Below, piece by piece: positions 51,470 to 59,821 of a stretch of 64,000 bases of DNA. A program made the translations under genes and the position numbers. The notes beneath the pieces are model-generated. The model saw only the letters and a list, made by a program, of their open reading frames with translations. It was not told the DNA's origin and did no database searches. This DNA is from Streptomyces sp. HmicA12 (lineage in GTDB: Bacteria; Actinomycetota; Actinomycetes; Streptomycetales; Streptomycetaceae): the NCBI RefSeq assembly GCF_000373565.1, contig NZ_KB891851.1:186001-250000 (forward strand), given 5' to 3'. Each line of letters begins with the position of its first letter. Within the stretch, counting starts at the first letter, position 1.

Positions 51470-51530
51470 CCCGTCGGCTAGGGTCCTGCGCCGTCGCCCG
51501 CACCCGTCTTCGTTCCGAGGAGCACCCGCC

Positions 51531-52592
51531 ATGAGACGTGCCGTCACCCTGGCCCTGGCCGTCGTCGCCGTCGCCGCCGCAGGGGCGCTGACCCCGGTGT
51601 CCGCCGCGCCCGCCGCCTCCGCATCCGGCGGGCTCGACCACTGCACCGGGACCGCGCCCGTGACCTGCCACTTCGATGTCGCGCCCGGAGACTACGACGT
51701 GAGCGTCGAGCTGGGCGGGGTCGCGGAGGGCAGCACCTCGGTCAGCGGCGAGACGCGGCGGGCGCTGCTCGCGGAGACGGCGACGGCCGCCGGGCACACC
51801 GTGCGGCGCTCGTTCACGGTCGACGTCCGCACCCCGGAGGGCGAGCCGACCGGCCCCGCGGGCAACGACGGGCTCGACCTCACGTTCGCGGGCTCCGCGC
51901 CCGAGCTTGCATCGATTCAGATCAAGCCGGCGCGGACGGCGTCACACGGCACCCCGCGGATCTTCCTCGTCGGCGACTCCACCGTGTGCGACCAGCCTGC
52001 GGAGCCGTACACCGGGTGGGGCCAGGAGCTGCCGCAGTTCCTCAAGCGGGGCGTGTCCGTCGCCAACTACGCGGACTCCGGGGAGAGTTCGGTGACGTAC
52101 CTGGAGAATCCCGCGCTGTTCCCGACCGTGCAGCCGCTGATCCGGCGGGGCGACCTGGTCCTCGTCCAGCTCGCGCACAACGACAAGACGACCGACGCGG
52201 CGACCTACCGCGCCAACCTCGAGACACTGCTCGACGGGGTACGGGCGCGGGGCGGCCGCCCGGTCCTCGTCACACCGATCGTGCGGCGCTGGTTCAACAC
52301 CGACGGCACCCTGAACAACGACACCGCCCTCCTCGTCAACGGCCTCGGCGTCAACCACCCCGCCGTGATAAGGGAGTTGGCCGCCGCCGAGGACGTACCG
52401 CTGATCGACCTGACCGCGCTGACGAAGGCGCGGGTGGAGGAACTGGGCGTGGAGGGTTCCAAGGCGCTGTACCTCTACAACGAGAAGAAGGACAACACCC
52501 ACACGTCGGTACGGGGGGCGACGGAGTACGCCGCCTTCGTGCGGGACGCCCTGCGCGAGCAGAAGCTCGTCCCGGCAGGGCTCGTGCGCTGA
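51531..52592 (+). CDS. Secreted SGNH-family rhamnogalacturonan acetylesterase
   Basis: 353 residues. A Sec signal peptide (1-26) is followed by an N-terminal beta domain (about 33-135), then the SGNH hydrolase (about 140-353). The blocks are IFLVGDSTVCDQ (Ser nucleophile), the Gly block ANYADSGESS, QLAHNDKT (Asn block) and a C-terminal DNTHTSVRGATEYAAFV (Asp and His). This is the rhamnogalacturonan acetylesterase (RGAE, CE12-like) layout with the extra N-terminal domain common in bacterial homologues. It removes acetyl esters from galacturonate so that the divergent lyase can act. Confidence 0.92.
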   Translation: MRRAVTLALAVVAVAAAGALTPVSAAPAASASGGLDHCTGTAPVTCHFDVAPGDYDVSVELGGVAEGSTSVSGETRRALLAETATAAGHTVRRSFTVDVRTPEGEPTGPAGNDGLDLTFAGSAPELASIQIKPARTASHGTPRIFLVGDSTVCDQPAEPYTGWGQELPQFLKRGVSVANYADSGESSVTYLENPALFPTVQPLIRRGDLVLVQLAHNDKTTDAATYRANLETLLDGVRARGGRPVLVTPIVRRWFNTDGTLNNDTALLVNGLGVNHPAVIRELAAAEDVPLIDLTALTKARVEELGVEGSKALYLYNEKKDNTHTSVRGATEYAAFVRDALREQKLVPAGLVR

Positions 52593-52604
52593 GAGGGCGG
52601 GCCG

Positions 52605-53762
52605 TCAGGCCGTGACGGACGCCCGGACCAGCGCCGCCACCAGGCGCTGGTTCTCCGGACCGGCGCCGCCGGGGAAGCCCATGCGGCGGCGCGTGTAGCC
52701 GTAGGCGAGGCCGGAGCGCGGGTCCGCGAAGGCCTCCGAACCGCCGGCCCCGGAGTGACCGAACGCGTCCGGGCCCAGCGGCGCGTACCGCAGCCCCTCC
52801 GTCTCGAAGCCGAGTGTGAAGTGGTCGGTCTCGCCCGTCACCCGGTCCTGGCCCGTCCACTCCCGCCGGGTGAACTCGGCGACGGCCTCCGGCTTCAGGA
52901 AGGCGGGCCGGTCGTCGACGCCGCTGAGCGCGGCCGCGTACATCCGGGCGAGCCCTCGCGCGCTGCCCACGCCGCCGCCCGACGCGGGCCCGAGGGCGCG
53001 CACCGTACGGGAGTTGGCGTAGTCGACGACGGAGAAGGAAGGGTCGGCCGCGCGGTTGAAGGCGACGGGCAGCAGGCTGTCGGACGGCAGCGTGTTCATG
53101 TCCAGGAGTGCCTGCTGCCGGGAGGTCGGCGCCATCGGGCGGACCGGCGCGAACCGCGCCTCCTCGGACTCCGGCAGCCCCAGCCACACGTCGAGGCCGT
53201 ACGGGGCGCGGACGCGCTCCTCGAAGACCTGCTGCAGGGTGCTGCCGGTCGCCCGGCGCACCACCTCGCCGACCAGCGCGCCGATAACCAGCGCGTGATA
53301 GCCGTACGCGGTCCCCGGCTCCCAGAACGGCCGCTGCCCCGCCAGCCGTTCGGCGATCACCCGGTCGTCCGCCAGCTCCTCCACGGTGAATCCGCCGTCG
53401 ACGCCGATCCGGCCCGAGCGGTGCGCGAGCAGCTCACGCACGGTCAGCCGGTCCGTGCCGTCGGGCGAGAACTCCGGCCAGTACGCGGCGACGTGACGGT
53501 CCAGGTCGAGCGCGCCCTCCTGGACGAGCAGCGCCACCGTGAGGAAGGCGGCGCCCTTGCTGTTGGAGAAGATGCCGGTCAGCGTCGAGCCCGTCATTCC
53601 GTCACCGGCCCACAGATCCACGACCTGCCGCCCGTCCCGGTACGCGGCCAACTGCGCCCCGGGCTCCGCGTTCTCCTCGGCGACGACGGCCGCGAACTCC
53701 TCGCGCACGTCCTCGAAGCCGTCCGCGACCGTGCCGTGCACCTGTACCCCGTTGCCGCTCAT
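52605..53762 (-). CDS. Serine hydrolase/esterase of the class C beta-lactamase fold
   Basis: 385 residues. The nucleophile motif S-x-x-K is in IFSNSKGAAFLTVALL (about residue 66-69). The catalytic Tyr is in YGYHALVIGALVGEVV (YxN-like position), and the third motif reads GHSGAGGSEAF where penicillin-binding enzymes have KTG. This places it in the EstB/LovD-like group of beta-lactamase-fold esterases and acyltransferases rather than true beta-lactamases. No signal peptide, so it is cytoplasmic. The substrate is unknown. Confidence 0.9.
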   Translation of the reverse strand: MSGNGVQVHGTVADGFEDVREEFAAVVAEENAEPGAQLAAYRDGRQVVDLWAGDGMTGSTLTGIFSNSKGAAFLTVALLVQEGALDLDRHVAAYWPEFSPDGTDRLTVRELLAHRSGRIGVDGGFTVEELADDRVIAERLAGQRPFWEPGTAYGYHALVIGALVGEVVRRATGSTLQQVFEERVRAPYGLDVWLGLPESEEARFAPVRPMAPTSRQQALLDMNTLPSDSLLPVAFNRAADPSFSVVDYANSRTVRALGPASGGGVGSARGLARMYAAALSGVDDRPAFLKPEAVAEFTRREWTGQDRVTGETDHFTLGFETEGLRYAPLGPDAFGHSGAGGSEAFADPRSGLAYGYTRRRMGFPGGAGPENQRLVAALVRASVTA

Positions 53763-53839
53763 CTTCCGCTGCCCCTCGGTGAGTTGGCGTTACGGGATGA
53801 TCGAACCGGTGCCCCGCGCCGGGTATTCCCGCCGGTCCG

Positions 53840-54760
53840 CTACGGCTTGAGCGCGACCGCCCCGTAGATGTTGATGTCCTCGTCCCGTACGTCGCCGATG
53901 CCGCGCCGCGCGGCCACTTCCAGGGCGTCCTGCCCCGCCACGTCCTCCGGTTCGAGGACGGTGGCGTCCCACGTGCCGTCCGGGTGCCACCGGTGGACCG
54001 GGACCACGCCCGGCTCGACCGGCTCCAGGCCGTTGTCCGTGAAGAAGCGCAGGAACTCCTCGCGCGAGCGGAGCGTGAAGTTCAGGCCCGTCGCCTTCAG
54101 ACCGGGCAGCAGCCGCTCCGGGTTGAGGTCGGCGGTCAGATGGGTGAGGAACACGGCGCTGCCGGACGGCAGGGCGTCGAGCAGCGTCGCCACGATGTCG
54201 TACGCCGCGGGAGCCTCCACGAAGTGCAGGATCGCCGCGAGGCCGAGCGCCACGGGCCGCTCCAGGTCGAGCGTGGCCCGGGCCCCGTAGAGGATGGCGT
54301 GCGGGTCGCGCAGATCCGCGTCGAGATAGGCGGTGCTGCCCTCGGGACCGCCGTGCAGCAGTGCGCGGGCGTGCGCCAGGACCACCGGGTCGTGGTCGAC
54401 GTACACCACCCGTGACGCGGGGGCGGCGGACCGGGCGATCTCGTGCACGTTCGGCGGTGTGGGCAGCCCCGTGCCGATGTCGAGGAACTGGCGCAGCCCG
54501 TGCTCGCGCGTCAGGTGCAGCACCGCGCGCCGGATGAAGTCCCGGTTGTGCCGGACGTCGAGATAGCCGCGCGGGTTGCGCTCCAGGGACTTCAGGGTGA
54601 CCGCGCGGTCGACGGGGTAGTGGTTGCGGCCGCCGAGGAGCGCGTCGTAGACCCGGGACGGGTGCGGACGCGAGGTGTCGATGCGGTCGCGGATGCGGGC
54701 GGCGGCGTCGGTGTCGGGGCCGTCGCCGGTGGTGGCGTCGGTGCGGGCGGCGTCGGTCAT
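53840..54760 (-). CDS. DUF574-type SAM-dependent methyltransferase (Methyltransf_19)
   Basis: 306 residues from ATG 54760. PSRVYDALLGGRNHYPVDR and FLDIGTGLPTPPNVHEIA (SAM-binding motif I), with VVYVDHDPVVLAHARALL (motif II) and AAILHFV, define the actinomycete-specific DUF574 family. Such genes are abundant in Streptomyces, often beside morphological or regulatory loci, and methylate unknown targets. The first ~25 residues are disordered. It is isolated between convergent or co-directional neighbours without tight coupling. Confidence 0.92.
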   Translation of the reverse strand: MTDAARTDATTGDGPDTDAAARIRDRIDTSRPHPSRVYDALLGGRNHYPVDRAVTLKSLERNPRGYLDVRHNRDFIRRAVLHLTREHGLRQFLDIGTGLPTPPNVHEIARSAAPASRVVYVDHDPVVLAHARALLHGGPEGSTAYLDADLRDPHAILYGARATLDLERPVALGLAAILHFVEAPAAYDIVATLLDALPSGSAVFLTHLTADLNPERLLPGLKATGLNFTLRSREEFLRFFTDNGLEPVEPGVVPVHRWHPDGTWDATVLEPEDVAGQDALEVAARRGIGDVRDEDINIYGAVALKP

Positions 54761-54928
54761 CGGGTGTCCCTGTCGCGTTCGGTGGAGCACGGGAGGGGTG
54801 TGTGCCGGGCAGGGCACACGGTAACCCTGAGACCTGTGCGGTCAACTCCCGGGCCGAGAGCGTACGTTGACGGAGCCGGTGGAACCCGCCGACCCGGCGG
54901 CCGGGTGTCCCGGCCGCCGGTGTCCCGG

Positions 54929-55921
54929 CTACGGGCGGACCGTCAGCACCAGCTTGCCCGTGACACGACCCGTCTCGCCCTCCGCGTGCGCCTTCGCGGC
55001 GTCGGCGAGCGGGTACGTCTCGGAGACGTGCACCCGCAGCCGGCCGGACTCGACGAGCTCGGCGATCGCCGCCATGCCGGCCTGGTCGTGCTCGACCAGC
55101 ATGGTCGCGGCCCGCACACCCAGTTCCCGGGCGCGGGCCGGGACGTCCTCGAAACCGTTCGGCAGGATCGAGACGAGGATGCCGCCGGGCCGCAGGACCT
55201 CCAGCGAGCGCAGCCGGATCTCGTCGCCGAGCGGGTCGAGGACGACGTCGATGTCACGGGCCTCGGCGACGAAGTCCTGAGTGCGGTAGTCGATCATCTC
55301 GTCCGCGCCGAGTCCGCGCACGAAGTCGTGCTTGGCGGCGGACGCCGTGCCGATGACGTACGCGCCGCGCGCCTTCGCGATCTGCACGGCGACGTGTCCG
55401 ACGCCCCCGGCCGCGGCGTGCACGAGGACCCGCTGCCCGGGCCGCACCCGCGCGACGTCGACGAGGGCCTGCCATGCGGTGAGGGAGACCAGCGGCAGCG
55501 CGCCCGCCTCGGTGTGGTCGAGCGCGGCGGGCTTGGGCACGAAGGCGCGGGCGGGCCCGGCCACGTACTCCGCGTGCGCACCGGCGCCGTACGGGTACGG
55601 CAGCATGCCGAAGACCTCGTCGCCCGGCTGGAACAGGGCGACGCCGAGCCCGACCGCCTCGACGACCCCCGACACGTCCCAGCCGAGGGTGAACGGCGGC
55701 TCGCCCAGGAAGGCGCCGAACCTGCGGTGCTTCCAGTCCGTCGGGTTCACCCCGGCCGCGTGCACGGCGACGACGATCTGGCCGACGCCGGGCTGCGGCC
55801 GCGCGATCTCCGTCTCCCGGAGCACGTCGGGTTCACCGAGGACGTCCTGCCGGACGGCCTTCATCGTGGGCTGGGTCGGCTGAGTCGGCTGGGTGGTCTG
55901 GGCGCTGGTGTTCGTGGTCAT
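54929..55921 (-). CDS. NADP-dependent quinone oxidoreductase-like protein (MDR superfamily)
   Basis: 330 residues. The N-terminus carries a short TQP tandem repeat (residues 8-19), a likely replication-slippage product, before the start-like internal Met20. The GroES-like domain has VHAAGVNPTDWKHR, and the Rossmann motif is VLVHAAAGGVGHVAVQIAKARGAYVIGTAS. No zinc-ligand cysteines are seen, so it is a zinc-free quinone reductase/enoyl reductase type. It is divergent (69 nt) from a GlxA-type regulator that probably controls it. Confidence 0.92.
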   Translation of the reverse strand: MTTNTSAQTTQPTQPTQPTMKAVRQDVLGEPDVLRETEIARPQPGVGQIVVAVHAAGVNPTDWKHRRFGAFLGEPPFTLGWDVSGVVEAVGLGVALFQPGDEVFGMLPYPYGAGAHAEYVAGPARAFVPKPAALDHTEAGALPLVSLTAWQALVDVARVRPGQRVLVHAAAGGVGHVAVQIAKARGAYVIGTASAAKHDFVRGLGADEMIDYRTQDFVAEARDIDVVLDPLGDEIRLRSLEVLRPGGILVSILPNGFEDVPARARELGVRAATMLVEHDQAGMAAIAELVESGRLRVHVSETYPLADAAKAHAEGETGRVTGKLVLTVRP

Positions 55922-55990
55922 GTCTCCAGCCTGCGGCAGGGCTCCGACCCGGACAATGGCAAGATGGTCAGTAACCGATAGAATCGTGCC

Positions 55991-56989
55991 ATGCCCTCCT
56001 CGCAGTCGCTCACCCTCCGTCCGGCCCCGCCGCACCGTGTCGTCGTCCTCGCGCTCGACGGCGTGTACCCCTTCGAGCTGGGCATCCCGAACCGGGTCTT
56101 CCCGCTCGTCCCCGACGCGTACGACGTGGTGACCTGCGCGGCGACGGACGATCGCACGGTGGCCACCAACGCCGACTTCACCGTCACCGTGGGGCACGGC
56201 CCGGAGGCCCTGGACACGGCGGACACGGTGGTCGTGCCGCCGTTCGACCTGCGCTTCCTGGCGGCCGAGCTGTCGGAGCCGGTGCGCGCCGCGCTCGCCC
56301 GCATCCGGCCCGGCACCCGCATCGTCTCCATCTGCACGGGAGCGTTCACACTCGCCGCGGCGGGGCTGCTCGACGGGCGGCCCGCGACGACGCACTGGGC
56401 GCTCGCCGACCTGTTCCGTCGCATGTTCCCCCAAGTCGCCCTGGATCCCGATGTGTTGTTCGTCGACGACGGCGACGTCCTCACCTCGGCGGGCGCCGCG
56501 TCCGGCGTGGACGTCTGCCTGCACGTGGTCCGCTCCGACCACGGCAGCGCGGTCGCGAACCGGGTCGCCAAGCACTGTGTGGTGCCGCCGTGGCGGGAGG
56601 GCGGCCAGGCCCAGTACATCGAGCAGCCCGTGCCGGACGAAGGGGAGACCGGCACCGCGGCGACCCGGGCATGGGCCCTGGAGCGCCTCGAACAGCCCCT
56701 GGCGCTGCGGGAGTTGGCGGCGCACGCCCGGATGAGCCCGCGGACGTTCGCGCGGCGGTTCCAGGAGGAGACCGGGACGAGCCCGGGGCGCTGGCTCATC
56801 CAGCAGCGGGTGCGGCGGGCGCGGGACCTGCTGGAGACCAGTGACCTGCCGGTGGACCGGATCGCCGCGGAGGTGGGGTTCGCCACGGGGACCTCGCTGC
56901 GGCAGCACCTGCAGGCGGCCATCGGGGTGTCGCCCCGGGCCTATCGGCGGACGTTCAGGGCGGGGGAGGGCGCGGTCGCGTCAGTCTGA
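55991..56989 (+). CDS. GlxA family transcriptional regulator (DJ-1/PfpI plus AraC HTH)
   Basis: 332 residues. The N-terminal DJ-1/PfpI-like domain (about 15-195) includes VVVLALDGVYPFELGIPNRVF and RIVSICTGAFTLAAAGLLDGR, in which the nucleophile-elbow Cys is retained. The C-terminal AraC HTH (about 225-325) has LALRELAAHARMSPRTFARRFQEETGTSPGRWL and PVDRIAAEVGFATGTSLRQHLQAAIGVSPRAYRRTF. The divergent oxidoreductase gene is its likely target; the ligand is unknown. Confidence 0.94.
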   Translation: MPSSQSLTLRPAPPHRVVVLALDGVYPFELGIPNRVFPLVPDAYDVVTCAATDDRTVATNADFTVTVGHGPEALDTADTVVVPPFDLRFLAAELSEPVRAALARIRPGTRIVSICTGAFTLAAAGLLDGRPATTHWALADLFRRMFPQVALDPDVLFVDDGDVLTSAGAASGVDVCLHVVRSDHGSAVANRVAKHCVVPPWREGGQAQYIEQPVPDEGETGTAATRAWALERLEQPLALRELAAHARMSPRTFARRFQEETGTSPGRWLIQQRVRRARDLLETSDLPVDRIAAEVGFATGTSLRQHLQAAIGVSPRAYRRTFRAGEGAVASV

Positions 56990-57047
56990 AGTGACGGGTG
57001 CGGGGGCGCTTCGCACGGACCCCCGCCCCGCACCTCCTGCACGTCGG

Positions 57048-59099
57048 TCACTCCACGTCCGCCGGGTCCCAGCGCTCCAGATCCCGCAGCCAGGCCCGCG
57101 CCGAACTGTCCGACGGCATCCGCCAGTCGCCGCGCGGCGACAGCGAACCACCGGCCGACACCTTCGGCCCGTTCGGCATCGCGGACCGCTTGAACTGGGC
57201 GAACTGGAAGAAGCGGCGGCAGAAGTACTCCAGCCAGTGCCGGATCTCGGCCAGGTCGTACGCGTTGCGGTCGGCCTCGGGGAAGCCGGGCGGCCACGCG
57301 CCCGCCGCGACGTCCCGCCACGCGTGCCACGCCAGGAACGCGATCTTCGTGGGCCGGAAGCCGAATCGCAGGACGTGGAAGAGCGTGAAGTCGTGCAGCG
57401 CGTACGGCCCGATCTTCGACTCGGTCGACTGCAGTTCCTCGCCGGGCACCAGCTCCGGGCTGATCTCGGTGTCGAGGATCGCGGTGAGGATCTCCCCGGC
57501 CTCGTCGCCGAACTGCCCGCTGCTGACCACCCACCGGATCAGGTGCTGGATCAGCGTCTTCGGCACACCGCCGTTGACGTTGTAGTGGCTCATCTGGTCG
57601 CCGACGCCGTACGTGCACCAGCCGAGCGCCAGCTCGGACAGGTCACCGGTGCCGAGGACGATGCCGCCGCGCTGGTTGGCGAGCCGGAAGAGATAGTCGG
57701 TGCGCAGGCCCGCCTGCACGTTCTCGAACGTGACGTCGTAGACCGGGTCACCGCCCGCGAACGGGTGGTCCATCTCCTTCAGCATCAGCCGCGCCGTGTC
57801 CGTGATGTCCAGCTCGGCGGCGGTCACGCCGAGGGCCTTCATCAGGGCGTGCGCGTTGTTCTTCGTGTGCTCACCGGTCGCGAAGCCGGGCATCGTGAAG
57901 GCCAGGATGTCGCTGCGGGGCCGTCCCGCCCGGTCCATCGCCCGCGCGGCGACGATCAGTGCGTGGGTCGAGTCGAGCCCGCCGGACACCCCGATGACGA
58001 TCTTCGGGCCGCCGATCGCGCCGAGCCGCTGTACGAGCCCCGCGACCTGGATGTTGTACGCCTCGTAGCAGTCCTGCGCGAGCCGCTCGGCGTCGGCCGG
58101 CACGAACGGGAACCGCTCCAGGCGGCGCCGGAGACCGAAGTCGGTGGCCGGGGCGTCGAGCCGGAAGGACACCCGCCGGAAGTCGCCGGTCCGGGCCGCG
58201 TGCGTACGCCGGTTGTCGTCGAAGGTGCCCTGGCGCTGGCGCTCCTGGCGCAACAGATCCAGGTCGACATCGGCGACGGCGGCCCGGTCGCCCAGCGGGA
58301 ACCGCTCAGTCTCGTCGAGCAGCGACCCGTTCTCGTAGATCATCGTCTGCCCGTCCCACGCCAGGTCGGTGGTCGATTCACCGAGCCCGGCCGCCGCGTA
58401 CACGTAGGCGGCGAGATAGCGCGACGACGCCGACCGGCACAGCAGCTTGCGGTCCTCGGCGCGGCCGACGGTGATCGGGCTGCCGGACAGGTTGGCGATG
58501 ACCGTCGCGCCCGCGAGGGCCGCCTCCGCGGCGGGCGGCACCGGCACCCACATGTCCTCGCAGATCTCGACGTGCAGCACGAGCCCGGCCACGTCCTCGG
58601 CGGCGAACAGCAGATCGACACCGAACGGGACGTCGGCCCCGCCGATCCGGACGGTCCCGCCGCGCTCCGCGTCACCGGCCGCGATCTGGCGGCGCTCGTA
58701 GAACTCGCGGTAGTTCGGCAGGTACGACTTCGGGGCGACGCCGAGGATCCGGCCGCGGTGCACGACGACGGCGCAGTTGTAGATGCGGTCGCGGTGGCGC
58801 AGCGGGGCGCCGACGACGAGCACCGGCAGCAGGTCGGCGGACCCGGCCACGACGGCGGCCAGCGCCTCCTCGACCTCGTCGAGCACGACGTCCTGGAGGA
58901 GCAGGTCCTCGATGGAGTAGCCGCAGAGCCCCAGCTCGGGGAAGACCGCGACGGCCACCCCGTCCTCGGCGCACTGCCGGGACTGCCGCAGGATCGACTC
59001 GGCGTTGGCATGCGGGTCGGCGATGGCGGCGTGGCCGGTGCATGCCGCTACCCGCGCGAAACCTTGACTGTAGATCGACCGGAAGTTCACGCCCTCCAT
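57048..59099 (-). CDS. nadE: Glutamine-dependent NAD+ synthetase
   Basis: 683 residues, the full two-domain type. The N-terminal glutaminase (about 1-290) is nitrilase-like with Glu in VFPELGLCGYS, Lys in PKSYLPNYREFYERR and Cys in VEICEDMWVPVPP. The C-terminal synthetase (about 335-650) has the PP-loop IVIGVSGGLDSTHAL and GTGDLSELALGWCTYGVGDQ. It amidates nicotinic acid adenine dinucleotide to NAD+, using glutamine via an internal ammonia tunnel. It stands alone, convergent with the GlxA regulator gene. Confidence 0.97.
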   Translation of the reverse strand: MEGVNFRSIYSQGFARVAACTGHAAIADPHANAESILRQSRQCAEDGVAVAVFPELGLCGYSIEDLLLQDVVLDEVEEALAAVVAGSADLLPVLVVGAPLRHRDRIYNCAVVVHRGRILGVAPKSYLPNYREFYERRQIAAGDAERGGTVRIGGADVPFGVDLLFAAEDVAGLVLHVEICEDMWVPVPPAAEAALAGATVIANLSGSPITVGRAEDRKLLCRSASSRYLAAYVYAAAGLGESTTDLAWDGQTMIYENGSLLDETERFPLGDRAAVADVDLDLLRQERQRQGTFDDNRRTHAARTGDFRRVSFRLDAPATDFGLRRRLERFPFVPADAERLAQDCYEAYNIQVAGLVQRLGAIGGPKIVIGVSGGLDSTHALIVAARAMDRAGRPRSDILAFTMPGFATGEHTKNNAHALMKALGVTAAELDITDTARLMLKEMDHPFAGGDPVYDVTFENVQAGLRTDYLFRLANQRGGIVLGTGDLSELALGWCTYGVGDQMSHYNVNGGVPKTLIQHLIRWVVSSGQFGDEAGEILTAILDTEISPELVPGEELQSTESKIGPYALHDFTLFHVLRFGFRPTKIAFLAWHAWRDVAAGAWPPGFPEADRNAYDLAEIRHWLEYFCRRFFQFAQFKRSAMPNGPKVSAGGSLSPRGDWRMPSDSSARAWLRDLERWDPADVE

Positions 59100-59144
59100 G
59101 ATGTCAACCGGCCGTAGCCACTGCGCGCCGGGCCCGCCCGGGCG

Positions 59145-59711
59145 TCACAGCAGACGGTCGACCAGACCGTCGACGTAGTCAGGGGTGAGCGGGCCCGCGC
59201 CGAACAGGACCCGGATGTACATCGGGGCCATGACGTGGTCGAGGGCGGTCAGCGCGTCCAACGGCTGCTCGCCGCGGTCGCGGGCGCGGTCGAGCATGAC
59301 CTGCATCTGCCGGGACCGTTCGGCGAGGAAGTCGTCCCGCAGCCGCAGGCCCTCCGGCCCGGTGCCGGACAGGGCGACGGTCAGACGCAGCACCGCCAGG
59401 CCGTCGGGTCCGGTGATCTCGCGGGCCACCTGGGCCGCGTAGGCGCGGAGGTCCCCGGCCAGGGTGCCGGTGTCGGGCATCGGCGACCGCGCGTCGAGGC
59501 GGGTCAGCGTCACGTCGGTGAGCAGCGCCTCCAGGCTTCCCCAGCGCCGGTAGACGGTGGTGTCGGCCACGCCCGCGCGGGCCGCGACCTCGCTGACGGT
59601 GAAGCCGCTGTACCCCCGCTCGCCGACCAGCTCGGTGACGGCCTGATGCACCGCCGCGTGGACGCGAGCGCTACGCCCGCCGGGCCGTCGGGATCGCTGT
59701 TGCTCGTCCAT
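59145..59711 (-). CDS. TetR family regulator of the adjacent MFS efflux gene
   Basis: 188 residues. The HTH (about 25-65) contains GYSGFTVSEVAARAGVADTTVYRRWGSLEALL. The C-terminal region (about 80-188) resembles the TetR_C_11 ligand domain with LRLTVALSGTGPEG and APMYIRVLFGAGPL. Divergent from an MFS drug transporter, with two inverted repeats in the gap; an autoregulated repressor of efflux is the usual arrangement. Confidence 0.93.
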   Translation of the reverse strand: MDEQQRSRRPGGRSARVHAAVHQAVTELVGERGYSGFTVSEVAARAGVADTTVYRRWGSLEALLTDVTLTRLDARSPMPDTGTLAGDLRAYAAQVAREITGPDGLAVLRLTVALSGTGPEGLRLRDDFLAERSRQMQVMLDRARDRGEQPLDALTALDHVMAPMYIRVLFGAGPLTPDYVDGLVDRLL

Positions 59712-59722
59712 GCCCCCACCTT

Positions 59723-59796
59723 AACGCAGTCAGCACTTGCGTTTGCGTGACGGGTTCCTCTATGGTCCCGACTAACGCAGCTGTTCGCTGCGTTAG
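59723..59796. promoter_or_regulatory. Two inverted-repeat operators between tetR and the MFS gene
   Basis: CTAACGCAGC (59772-59781) and GCTGCGTTAG (59787-59796) form a perfect 10-bp inverted repeat with a 5-nt spacer. A second site, AACGCA (59723-59728) and TGCGTT (59738-59743), shares the same half-site with a 9-nt spacer and lies 12 nt from the tetR start. Shared half-sites on both promoters fit cooperative repression by the divergent TetR protein. Confidence 0.75.
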
Positions 59797-59821
59797 GGCG
59801 AGGGTGAGAGGGAGGGACGCT

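Noticed and set aside
47775..51797. A 1340-codon open frame on the minus strand across the Stealth and lyase genes
   Set aside because: It is antisense to the Stealth gene and a shifted frame of the lyase gene. The translation is Arg/Gly/Val/Asp-rich low complexity, as expected for shadow frames in high-GC DNA; both true genes have full domain motifs.
52605..53762. Calling the serine hydrolase a beta-lactamase resistance gene
   Set aside because: The third motif is HSG rather than KTG and there is no signal peptide, so an esterase/acyltransferase is more likely.
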